64,000 bases of DNA from Neospora caninum Liverpool (Eukaryota > Apicomplexa > Conoidasida > Eucoccidiorida > Sarcocystidae): the NCBI RefSeq assembly GCF_000208865.1, contig NC_018394.1, positions 641,635 to 705,634 of the forward strand. The letters run 5' to 3'. Positions 1 through 10,416 of the stretch are shown in pieces (the stretch's first letter is position 1; each line of letters starts with the position of its first letter). The notes under the pieces are model-generated. The model saw nothing but the letters and a program-made list of their open reading frames with translations, made no database searches and was not told the origin of the DNA. Both the position numbers and the translations under genes were made by a program.

Positions 1-1047
1 CCAGCGTCAGCTGGCAGGAAAAGGTTCAGTTGACGTAGACACGACGAGATGGAACGCGGAGAAACAGGGCACTCGCTGGAACGGGTCTACCCCGGTGCCT
101 CCGCTGCGCGTGGGACCGCGGCTACCCACTTTTTGTCTTGGACTCTCTCACCCACCTCGATTTTCGACTCGGTGCAATTTGTCCGAGGAGCGCGACCGGA
201 CGAGTCCGAGTCCCAACCGTGCCAACCGTGCCTTTTGCCGAGCTTTGGCACCGGCGGGACGGACTGCGTGCCGGGACGGTTACTGAAAAAAGAAGCCTCC
301 GAAAACGCCGTCAATCCAGGGACAATTTGCGTGACAGATGCACCGAAAGGTACGAAATCGTACACGCGGCTGCAGAGATGCTTCACAGCATGCTGCGTCT
401 CGTGCTTTTGAGGGTGCTGCTGCGGGTGATAGTCAACAGAACAAGCAGTTCGATCAGCATTCGTTTGTTGACTCTAACATCGGAGATACGGGCAACGTTC
501 CCTCGATCGTCCTAAACCAACTGCTGTCTACAATGGTGCAATTTCAGAGCCACCGTGACGTTTCAAAATATGGACGATTGTCGCTGGCTCCCAAGGGAAA
601 CGCTGCAGTGGGTTGTCTCCTCTTCAGATAGCACCACGGCAATGGAAGGAAATTTCATTTCTCGACCTGACTATATTAACACCATAGGCCCACGAAATTC
701 TCTTTTCGGGACGCCAAAGGAGTCTGCTTCTAAGCCGAGCTGGTTGGTTTACCCAGGACTGTTCCGCGGGCAGAAAGCCAAAACGGCCACGTCAACAATT
801 TTGAATCATGGACCCCTGATCACGAGCACGACCGTGTCAGGTTGAAATGAAGTTCGCTTTCTTTGGTTGCCATAGTTCGTTATGTCAATTCCCTTATCCC
901 CTGAAGAACGGAGACGGTTTTGGGGCAACACTGTATCTACACACGGGTTCAGGCGTTCTAGATGGAGCCGCCTTGTGCAGAGAGTCCCGAAATGGTATCC
1001 TGAAGAATAAAATATGATGACAGGAGAGGCAGGTCCCGCGCTATGAA
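1..1047. other. 3' flank of the CPW-WPC gene
   Basis: No coding exon could be supported on either strand. Short ORFs overlap in several frames. It presumably includes the 3' untranslated region of the minus-strand gene that ends at 1048. Confidence 0.5.
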
Positions 1048-3478
1048 TCATCCAACCTCTATAGCCGTAAGTAGGTGAGAATCAGTTGTTTGTCCTTTGA
1101 GTTCCCTCAGTTTCGTGATATACTCCTCAGTGAGGTTAGCCTCTCTTGCGGACGCGTCCGGGGTCTTTGGTTGAGACGCAGCCGAGTAGGGCATCTGGTA
1201 GTCTCTCGAAGGAAGGTAAATTGTGCCGTTTGCTTCGAGGACCTCCCCTGAATAGTTTGTGCCGGAAGATCCAATGGGACCAGTTCCGTTTAGTGGACCC
1301 GCCCCGCCAATAAAATCTAGAAGGGTTTCAAGCTTGGGTGTCACTGTGAGAGCGTAGACTGGAAAGTAAGCCTGAGGAAGCAGTGAAATCACTACGTAAG
1401 CTAAGTATAGGAGTGCGCCGACCTTGCATGCGTGTTCCCACGCATTTTTCATGTCCTGGTTGTACCGGTCGAAGGTCGTTCGGGGGTCACAGGGCCCGTC
1501 GTACGTTTCTGGAGCCTCGCAGATTCCCGTTTCCTTGGATTCGAGATTCCAGCCAGAGGGGCACGGAGCGCTATAGTTTCGCCGGACACCGTCCTTGCGA
1601 GGCCACTTGACGCCACAGCGAAGGCTCTAAACCATGGCAGCCGCTATATATTTGCTTCCAACTGTGGAGTACAGAATCGCATGGCGTACATAACTGTATT
1701 TATGGTCATCTGAGAAACCTTCAAACGACTGCATCTTCTGACAAGGGCCGTCATAGTGCTTGGGTGCGTGGCACTCAAGGTGCTGATGACAAAAGAACAG
1801 GAATCATTAAGTTTTGGGGCAACGGAGATGCATCCAACTCTTACTTGTTCAGACAGCCGGGTCCAGCCCAGTGGACACGGGCGACTAAAGTCGTACCCAG
1901 TCTTCGTGTCTGCTGGCCAAGACACTTTGCATGTGCTGGCGAACGTTTCCTTGTTCTCTCGCTTCATTGTTCCTGCACACGTGGACAGACGAGATTTTCC
2001 TTTTTCTCTCTGGTACTCAAATCCTCTAACCAACTTCGTGAACCGCAGCACAAGGCCCAAGGTAGGAACGCGGCGCCTCGCAAGTGACGCCATCAGCTAC
2101 ATGGATGGGGGATGCAAAGCAGTGTCGGAGACCCAAGCACACACCATCAACGACAGCTGGTACCTTTCTCGATCCATCCGACAGGACATAGTTGTGCTTC
2201 GAAGTCATAGTCTGTTACTCTGCACGGCCAGGAGACGGAACATCTCTGCAAACAAAGGGTCGACAGTCATGGACAGAAAGACCACACCCTGACCTACTTG
2301 AGACCTGGAAAGTATTCGTGTGCATTGTCTGCAGAGTGAACGTGGCAGGAACGTCATACAACTCACCAGTTTCTTTTCGAAGGCTCATCATAGTGGCGGA
2401 AGTCCTTCTGTCGAACGCAGCTGAGGAATGCGGTCAAGTCTGAATGAGCCCAATACGACTTAGTACTGACAGCTTACTCTCCATTATACGTAGAAGGTGC
2501 CAGACACTGTCCATCAAGTTCCGACCACCCTAGTGGACACAAGAGACTTCACACGAACTCACGTGCAAGTAAATTCGGCAAGTGGAATCGAGTATCCGAC
2601 CTGTACTCTTGAGTACACAACTCTCGACATGGCCCTGACATCCCTCTCATTCATTAGCGATCGCTCGAGTTACTTCCAGATTTTCTGTGCTTACAGTTCG
2701 TTCCACACTGGGCAGCAAATGCTCTTTTATCCATAGCCGTGGCATCTATCAATTTGCATTCAGCTACAGGTGACAGATGCAAAATTAAAGTGTTCCCGTT
2801 TTCCTCACTCGACATATCTTGTATCTTGTCACAGTTGCCTGAGAAGAGCATTGGCCTGCTTTCACCGTTTACCGGTCGTGCCTTGGGACCTGCCTGCGTA
2901 ACTTGGCAATGCCTAAGGACGAGGTTAACATGCGATTTCCCTGGGCATTTCTCGCTTGTTCCTTGCCTTGCAATTTTTCCCGTCTCCAGTGTCGTAAAAA
3001 TCTTCTGGGCCTGGGGAAGAGGATGCCTCTCATGCCAGCATTATCAGCGTGCTTCTCTTACACAGTAGTGAATAGTCACGAGCCAAACAACCTTCGCCGT
3101 CAGGATTGGGGAGCATCATGGTCCTTGCTGCTGCTTCTGTTTGTGCTTCAACCTTCTGGCTGATCACTGGATCGACAGTGACGTCCAGCAGGCGGATTTG
3201 GAGGCCATAGAAGTCAACTCACGCGACGGAGGAACGTTGTAAATTATTCGCAGAGCTGCATCAGTCAGTTCCCGAGTGAACTGAGACTGATTTGACTCTT
3301 TCGTTGGATCGTCCAAAAAACGGCTGAACGAGTCGAGAAGGCGACCTGTAGTGGCATCCAAGCTGCGCACCTCAAGAGGCCACTGGGCTTCGACTGGATT
3401 CGCAAGTCTCTCAATGGCAACAGCAGTGGCCCCCCCGATGACCCCGAAGAACAGACAAATCACGATACACCGCGCCAT
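1048..3478 (-). CDS. Secreted CPW-WPC repeat protein, 14 exons with mini-introns
   Basis: Exons (coding order): 3478-3223, 3166-3062, 3010-2930, 2889-2809, 2763-2695, 2634-2601, 2546-2478, 2420-2367, 2304-2298, 2245-2164, 2096-2031, 1972-1719, 1626-1423, 1371-1048. They sum to 1686 nt (561 aa), and all 13 junctions keep phase with GT-AG introns of 40-92 nt. The protein starts with a signal peptide (MARCIVICLFFGVIGGATAV). It then carries about five CPW-WPC type repeats: the C-x-V-x-W-P-C step is CSVSWPC, CKVSWPA and CGVKWPR; the CP-x-G-W step is CPLGW, CPVGW, CPLGW and CPSGW; the C-x-A-P...G-P-C step is seen in CEAPRSYLGPC and CEAPETYDGPC. The first one or two repeats are degenerate. The family is known from apicomplexan sexual and ookinete/oocyst stages, probably at the surface. 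The C-terminus after the last repeat is low complexity with N-glycosylation sequons. Family call is firm; the 1627-1718 and 2890-2929 introns are the least certain. Confidence 0.82.
1372..1422 (-). other. 51-nt in-frame intron that mimics a membrane helix
   Basis: The segment begins GTCGGC, ends CTTCCTCAG, has no stop and is a multiple of three. If retained it encodes VGALLYLAYVVISLLPQ, which looks like a transmembrane helix. If removed it joins ...WEHACK to AYFPVYAL, giving the C-K-x-x-F-P shape expected at the end of a CPW-WPC repeat. Its length matches the other introns of this gene. Confidence 0.6.
2298..2304 (-). other. Seven-nucleotide micro-exon of the CPW-WPC gene
   Basis: The exon reads GTCTCAA, with TTCCAG before it and GTAGGT after it. 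It completes a split TG codon into tryptophan and adds Ser-Gln. Joining its neighbours without it gives an in-frame TGA. With it, the spacing from the middle cysteine (G-D-C) to the C-S-V-S-W-P-C step is 20 residues, the same as in two other repeats. This is an inference from sequence; no transcript was seen. Confidence 0.65.
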
Positions 3479-4819
3479 GACTTCGACAAACGTGGAAAAA
3501 GGATCTGAATCCACCTGAATGCAACGGGTAGTCGCAGGCATTCCAGGCGCGAGGAAACCGTGACGAAGCTGGCACCGCGTACACTTGCGTATCAGGGTAA
3601 CAGCTACTGTAGTGACACTCAAATAGCAGGACACATGGTACTCAGCGATACTCTTCAGGAGATTTTGAAATCAACCTGAGCTGAATTTCTGTCTAAACAC
3701 GGACATGGACGGACTTGCGACCACAACAACAGCATGCGCCACCGCGGGGGCCCTGTGAGCGGCAGGCTTCTGGTGTGCTTTGAGTCTCGTACGGATACAT
3801 GAAATTCTGTTTGAAAGGATTTGGTTAGGTTGTTCCATAAACGAACTGCTCCCCCCAAAATTCACACCTACCGACCAAGTATGGGAGGGACGCAACCAAC
3901 AACTGCGAGGCCGCGATGCGAGTGCTTTTCCTTTTCTGTTGTGGGTGACCCTGTCAGTCAGTTTGTGTGCCGAAGACTGACTAATTGTGCGGATGAAGTG
4001 CAGTTAACCGAAAATCCCATAAGAATTTTTTAATGGACTGGAATGGATTTTTTGTCACTATTTCAAGGCGCAAGAATTGACAGGAGCGATATCGTGACAC
4101 CGTTTCTGACGGAACATTAACGGGACCGCTTCCCGTGGAGCCGTGAAGGATTCACCCACGGACTAAAATTAGGACAGGAAATAACGAGAGGTGGGCCGGC
4201 TTAACTTGCAAAAGCCTGGCAAAACGCAATTGTCCTGCAGCGTGTCTCTTGGTAACATTATGGAAGCTGACTGCCGGAACCCCCGATGGTAGAGTCGCAC
4301 AAGGCCGACCAGCTGCGACCTCTCCGAACCTCATTTGGACGAATAAGTATACAAGCCCTATGCAATACTACAATACTGAACCACTGAACGATGGATTACG
4401 TCAGGCAGTCCTGCGTCAATACTGACGGCCTCTCGTATCTGTCTCTGTGTCTTACATCACCGTACTCTCGACTATGAAGCCTGAAACCGACCGGCACGGA
4501 CGGGGCTCTGGCCCGGACCACGAATGAGAACAGCCTCATGCGCTCATTAGAGGACAGCCTACAGTCATTCAAATCGACGATGCCATGTGTTGGATAAGAC
4601 ACAGGTATACGAAACTCATCTTTCACGTGACTTGCGAAGGGGCCCTACAAAGCGTTTTATTGGCTCGAGCTGCTAGTCACCAAGCGGTACCGCCCTCCGG
4701 CCGTGCGTGCAGAGTTGCATGCACATGCGTGGCAGTCGTAAATCAGCACACTAGTGTTTTGAGAAATAGTTGTTCCAGGGTATCAGCACTCCGCTTACCT
4801 CGCTTGGTTTTGATGCCGA
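3479..4819. other. Divergent intergenic region between the CPW-WPC and MerC genes
   Basis: About 1.34 kb lies between the two start codons, which face away from each other, so it should hold both promoters. I see no supported coding exon. Several ORFs of 60-76 codons overlap on both strands and look random. Shared stage-specific control of the pair is possible but not shown. Confidence 0.6.
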
Positions 4820-6545
4820 ATGATACGTCTGTTTAGATTATGTTGCGTTCTTCAAACACTTGTCTTGCTGTTTTTGTTGCTCCAGGGCCGCAGTACTCGA
4901 CTTCCTCTCGGGGGAGAGTCGAACCTCTTGCAGCCTGCTAGAGGCACTCTTACGGTGTCCCTAATCAGGTTCTCTCCAGTATCCACCAGCCCCCCGGCTG
5001 TTACAGCGAATATCCCTCATAAAGCAAAGTCGACCGCAAAGGTCCAGCACCTGCGGCAGGATGACAGGGGTGAGCTTCGCATTTACGTGGCATGCGCCGA
5101 GCGGGGCGGAACAGAGCATGATCAACTTTTCTGTCGCCTCTCAGACGATCGTACACAGCTGCAGCCGTCCCTCTGTGTCCATTCCGGGGTATGAAATGGT
5201 ACTGAACATTTCTCTTTCCCTGATTTCCATGTACTTTACATTACGGATTTTCGCCTTCAAAAGCCTACGAATGGTGAATTTTTTTGTTTTTCTAGTCGTG
5301 TTCTATGCGAGAGAACCTACTGGCAGTGATTTGTGCCAAAGCTGACGAGGCGCCGAAGGGGTGAGGCACCTGAACAGTGGATTTACACAGCGTGCGTCTA
5401 CTTTCTTGTCTTCTATGGTGCGATGTATCGCGGTACTTTCTGCATTCTGCAGGTGTGGCGCGCCGTCAAGTCCGTGAGGAGGTAAGTTTTGTGCGATGGC
5501 CCTGTCTTTCTGGCGGTTCCTCCGTCTCGTGTGACCGCGACAAAATGAGACTTCATAGCTGCTAACTCAACAAGTCGACACAGCGTGACTGTTTGTCTCT
5601 GTTGCAAGTCGATCACTCAAGGTGACGTTGCTAGCGAAGAGCACCTTCAGATGGGAGCGCTTTCTTTTTGTTTTGTTTTGAACGTCAGCTGGAGCCTCAG
5701 CGACTGGAGCTCGTTTGCAGCAGTTCTCTGTGCCATCGACTGTACCGTGCTGCCCGCTCTTGCGGCGGTCCTGCCAGTCCTTGGCTTTATTGGTGACACA
5801 GACGGTGCTCACGAACACATCCACTATTACTCAGATATGGTAAGCCGTTTAGAGATATAATAGCACGTGCGAGAAAGTCACCTTTATCAGCCAACTCCTC
5901 AGTGTGTAAATTGACGTGACAATATTTCGTCTACGACGGCACTGGGTCCAGCTGTCGAGCGTTGCTCCATTTTTTTGCAGTGAGGGCTCTGTCGAGACGT
6001 CGACTGCTGGCTACCGTTTTTGGTCCAGCGGTAGAACTGCGACGCGGGTGTTGTATAAAACGCGCACAAGGTGAAAATCACAACTGTTGGTCAGTCGCGA
6101 GGACGTCTGCTGTCCAGAAACGCTCAAGCACATTCTCAGGGGTTCTCTTGTTTCCGCTGTTCTTCATTGTTTGTGCCTCTAGGCTGCCTTCTACGTCGTT
6201 CTGCCCCTTGGTTTCATCACACTCATGACTAATTATCTGCAGCATCGACGAACACTTCTTCTTCTGTGGGGCCTCACCGGTCTCTCGATTGTTTTCGTCG
6301 CGCATTCGCACCACAGCATCCCCTTACCCCACTGGCTACATGACATCGTCCATGACCACGCCGTAGTCGGTGTCCTGGGGTCGGCTGCATTGATTTCGAG
6401 TAACTACTTCTCCCATAGAGCCATCCACAGTCACGACACCCCAGGCTCACGCGCCACGTGCTGCGAAATGAAGGGTCGTTGCGTTGCAAAGGCCGATGAC
6501 ATAGACGATGTTGGAGGCTTCGGTTCCCAAACTAAAGTGAAATGA
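4820..6545 (+). CDS. MerC-domain membrane protein with N-terminal signal peptide
   Basis: Exons 4820-5069, 5453-5481, 5651-5839 and 6183-6545 sum to 831 nt (276 aa) with consistent phases (donors GTGAGC, GTAAGT, GTAAGC). Residues 1-26 form a signal peptide (LVLLFLLLQG core). Residues 27-93 are Ser/Thr/Arg-rich and poor in acidic residues, like an apicoplast transit region. From about residue 112 comes a MerC-family membrane domain: the cysteine pair in LCAIDCTVLP (C120, C124), then PALAAVLPVLGF, further helices (FYVVLPLGFITL, TLLLLWGLTGLSIVFVAH) and a His-rich loop (HHSIPLPHWLHDIVHDH) before a last helix. MerC proteins of bacteria move Hg(II) inward. In a parasite the substrate is unknown and may be another metal or none. 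The tail carries CC and several acidic residues. Plastid or vesicular location is inference. Confidence 0.8.
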
Positions 6546-9500
6546 GGTTGTGTGTAAACAGGGAAGAGACTGCGAAGAAATAAGCCGCCGCGTGGGTTGC
6601 CTTCAGCTAAGGACTTGTGCAGTGCACCTCCCGTCCCTAACAGTCATAGTCTCGTAGAATTAAAATCTGTGAAACTTGGACGACACAGTGCTGCTATGAC
6701 TAAACAGGGTGGTAACAAGAAGGACTTTCCATGTCATGTGTTAGCGAATGAGTCCCAAAGGTTTGCCTGTGGAGCCTGCACATTTCCGTTGCAAGGTTTT
6801 TGCGTTCCTCGACCCCTGTTTGAACGAACGCTGTTCCCTGCTTCCTCTGCAGGCCGGGCTACTGTTTTCCGGTATTCATTACATGCGTAAAGGCCCATGC
6901 AGGTCTTTCCTCGTTCCTTTTCATGCAACTCGGCTGCTCGCATGATCGGTGTCGCGTGGCCAGTGTGAACCGTACGGGGAATGACTGCGGTGCCGAAGAA
7001 CCCGCATGCGGACCGACTATTTTCAGAATAACGGCGCTGCTGTTGGCCGTTGAAGACATGTGTGCCGGCTGTTGAAAGCGATAGTGATCCTATGCACGCC
7101 ATCGCAAGACAACACACGAGAAAGGGAGCGCTGTTTTCTGATTCACCCGAAGCGCAGTGTGATGCCATGGTCGCACCGGGCGCGTTTTTCTACACGTGAG
7201 GAGCTCGGCACTAAACTTGCCCCGTTGCATCAGAGCCGGAGGCACTGTAGAACGACGCATCACTACGAGGTTTCCTTCTTTGCTTCGACGCGACTGTCAT
7301 TCCGGAGCGACGCCTCTTGACGGATCACGTTCCGCGTGGCAGCCGCGTATCACGACGGGGTTCGGACACACGAGCGTCTCCCCCCTGGTCTTTGGGGTGC
7401 CATGTGGTGATCCCCTCCGAAACATAGTAGCCACTGGCTTATCATCAACCCTCATAAAGAAAAGTGGTTTCATGGACTAGTCGGATGAGGGCGCTTAAAA
7501 CTGGACAAAGTTCCCAGGTGCGCCCCAAGTTCCGAGTTTGTTGAGTGGCAGTGTTTCGCGGCACGACGCTAGTCGCCCGGTTGCGGCATGAGTCGCGCGG
7601 CTAGGCGTTTTTTCCACGAATCTAAAACGCTGTTTGTAGCTTCGGTCCTCGTGGCTCGATTGCAGGCCAGATACCTTCCTGTCTGTGGCGCGGGCGTCTC
7701 TCTGTCTACGCGTTTGCCGTTCCATTCTTCGCCAGCTCTCGGACACTCTTGCGCTCCCGTCCAGCCTATACGGCCATTCACCCACAGGTTGCGAAGCTGT
7801 CTACGCATGCTGTACGGCTTCGTGGCGCTGTCCCCGTCCTTCCTCAACGCGAAGGGTTTTCCGTGCGGAGTTTCCTTCATCCCCGCGAATTTCGGGTGTG
7901 CGGCACCGTCTTTGACAGCAGGCGTCCCGGTTGTCAGTGGAAACGGTTTGTCGAGGCATTCGGAGTTTGCGTTCTTTTCGTCGCGCGTCTGTGCGACCCC
8001 GCCACGCCTCTCTCGCTCGCGCCGACTCGCGTGGGCTCACTTTCTCCCGGAAGCATGCATGCGCGATCGCTCATTGCGCCCCGCCGCTTGTGCCGCTGAG
8101 GCGCTGGCCTGGGAAGCAATTCCTCGCGGAGAGAGACTCGCGTGTCACCGCCAAGGCGCCCCGCGCGAGGAGGCCGGCTGATTCGTTATCCACCGCAGCA
8201 ACCTCACATTTTGCTTGGCAGCATTTGTTGCTGATCGCGATATCGCGATTTTTTCTTGGTCCGCGTGCATTTTCCCTCGGGTTCCAGATCTACCCTCGAG
8301 CGCTACCGTCGGCGGCGTGGCGTACGTCCCCACATACCGATTCTGTGCACGTACTGGCTTGCGCGTCCTCGAAGAGGTCCGAGTAACACCCTTTTTTGCG
8401 TCCGTTTCGTGGGGCCTTCTGATGCTCTCGCGAACCTTCACCAGGCGTAGTCGACAGCGCCTTTTCGTTTCTTCCTCCTTCAAGGCCATGCACCACGCAC
8501 GCGGTTTCGTCACCGAAATGTACTTCCACGCTCTCGTGAACTCCAGACCACCCTAGCAGGACGCGGGCTCGTGCGTTTTGGCGGTCCATTTCAGGCGCGC
8601 GACCTTCTAACGAAAATTGCTTCGGCGACACCCAACTGTCCTCGCTGACGAGGGGACCGCGCGCACGCGTCGCCAGTGGACCAGGTTTATACAGCGGCAA
8701 GGCGAGAACGGAGTCGACGGCGCACATCCTATTGGTGGCAAGGCCTGGTACACACCACCCCAGCTTGGCAGTCCGTTCCTCTTCCGTTCCTCCCTGGAGA
8801 CAGAACTCTTTCCAGATCCCGTAGCCTTCCTCTCCAGTTTGCGAACTGTGGGATTCTCTTGCTGGTCCTGAACCGAGCTCCCCGTCTAGCCAGGTGCGAC
8901 GTGAGAGAAGCTTTGTTTCCGTGCGGGTTCCTTACGCTCTGGACCTTGGAAGCACGCGGTTCACAGACACAGCCATTGAGTGCTAGTGAGCAACGCTTTG
9001 CTAACCCGTGTTTATATGTATGGGCGTGAAGTCGGAAACCGGTCTCCGTCCCGTTGTGTCCCGTGGCGCTGCGCCAGAAAGCCTCACTGCCTCGGCTAGT
9101 CTCTCCTCGCGTTTATGCGCTTCACGCACGGCAGCCTAGCCGTCCGCTCGCTTCTTGTGTCCTCTCGTGTTCTGCCGCTCGGTCGCCCGTCCCTCTTCTT
9201 TCGTGGCCAAGAGCTCTCCGCTCGTCCCTCGCCGCGTGTCGCCAACTTCCGAACTAGAGCACGACCTGCGTGGTGAGGGCGGTGGCTGCCACACGCAGCC
9301 CAGCCGACCCGCCACGGGGTGGGGCGCAAAACCCTTTGCTGAGTCCGGGAAAACCGTCTGTCCCCCGTTTTCTCGTTTCTCTAGAGTTATCGGGACTTCC
9401 GGGGATGAACGTTTTAGGCCATGCAGCGGAGGGATACCGAGTGACGGGGAAAGTGCCTGCAGGACCAAGGAACGCGCGCGGAGCAAGAGGGAGGAGACCA

Positions 9501-10416
9501 AACAGAGACGTCGACACGAGAGGCGCTTCAACCAGGGGCAGCCGGAGACACCATTTTCGCCCGCGCGTGCCCGAAGCTCGCACCGTGCGACGTTCGGACT
9601 GCGCAACAGAGCTCAGCGAGCAACGCAGTGTGGTTAGACACTGAAAAGGAACATTTTGAGCCGGCTGTGTGTTTCGGCCAAAGCTTCGCGATTCTCTAGG
9701 TTGAACACGGAAAATCCGTGTGCTGTTCAAGTCCACGAGAAACTCCGTTTCCGCAGCGTGGACTGTGTCAGAGGGGTCTTCTTTGGTGCTGCTCAAACGC
9801 ATGCAGAGCGTCGTAACTGCCAGGAGTCGGCAGAATCTTCATTGAAGAAGACTGTTTCGCTGAACAAGTTTCTTTTTCTAGGGTCGTATTGACATGCGCA
9901 CCGTTTCTCAGCCACATCGTGGAAAACCCACGTTTACAGGTAATCTCGCGGAGGAATAAAGAGTGCTTCCACAGAAACAAGTTCTGCGGCCCAGACTCCG
10001 TTCCTCTGTATAGACTCACTTTTGTCCTGAAACGGACAATCCGTACAGCGTTGACTGATTCGCCTTGGTCGCCAAGTCCCCGCGGACGCTCTCTTCTTCC
10101 TCTGTTTGTCGGTGAGGCAGCAGCGAGAGAGAACCGACCTGTTGAAGACGCGACAGCGGGCGTCGCGCTTCCTTCTCGATAGCTCGCCTTCCTCGAGTTG
10201 GCCGTGTGTGAGCGGCGTGCCGGCTGCGCTCCAGCACAGAACCTCGCGTTTCACCGTTCCGGCGGTCCGCAGCACTCTCCACAGGGCGCTGCACGCGGCC
10301 TCTTCACTACGTTTTCGGCAATCTGCGGATCGGTCCCGCGACTGCAGACGGGGAACACCCCGCCCAGTTTTCTCTCTAGGTTGTGTACCCCCTTTTGCTG
10401 CTACACCGCTGCGCAG
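6546..10416. other. Intergenic region and 5' leader of the transporter gene
   Basis: No family-supported exon was found in 3.9 kb. GC content rises sharply after about 7 kb. The ORFs of 60-197 codons at 7588-9800 overlap on both strands with Arg/Ser/Pro-rich translations, as expected of GC-rich untranslated leader. Parasites of this group often have long 5' untranslated regions, so part of this is probably transcribed. Confidence 0.5.

Noticed and set aside
2654..2851. 65-codon minus-strand frame read as a separate small gene
   Set aside because: Parts of it are two exons of the CPW-WPC gene with a 45-nt intron between them.
3164..3222. Continuation of the first CPW-WPC exon to a nearby stop
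   Set aside because: A strong GTGAGT donor at 3222 splices in phase to an exon with the DYSLL-C repeat signature; reading on gives an unrelated tail.
7588..8181. 197-codon plus-strand frame
   Set aside because: Overlaps other open frames on both strands in GC-rich DNA with an Arg/Ser/Pro-rich translation and no motif.
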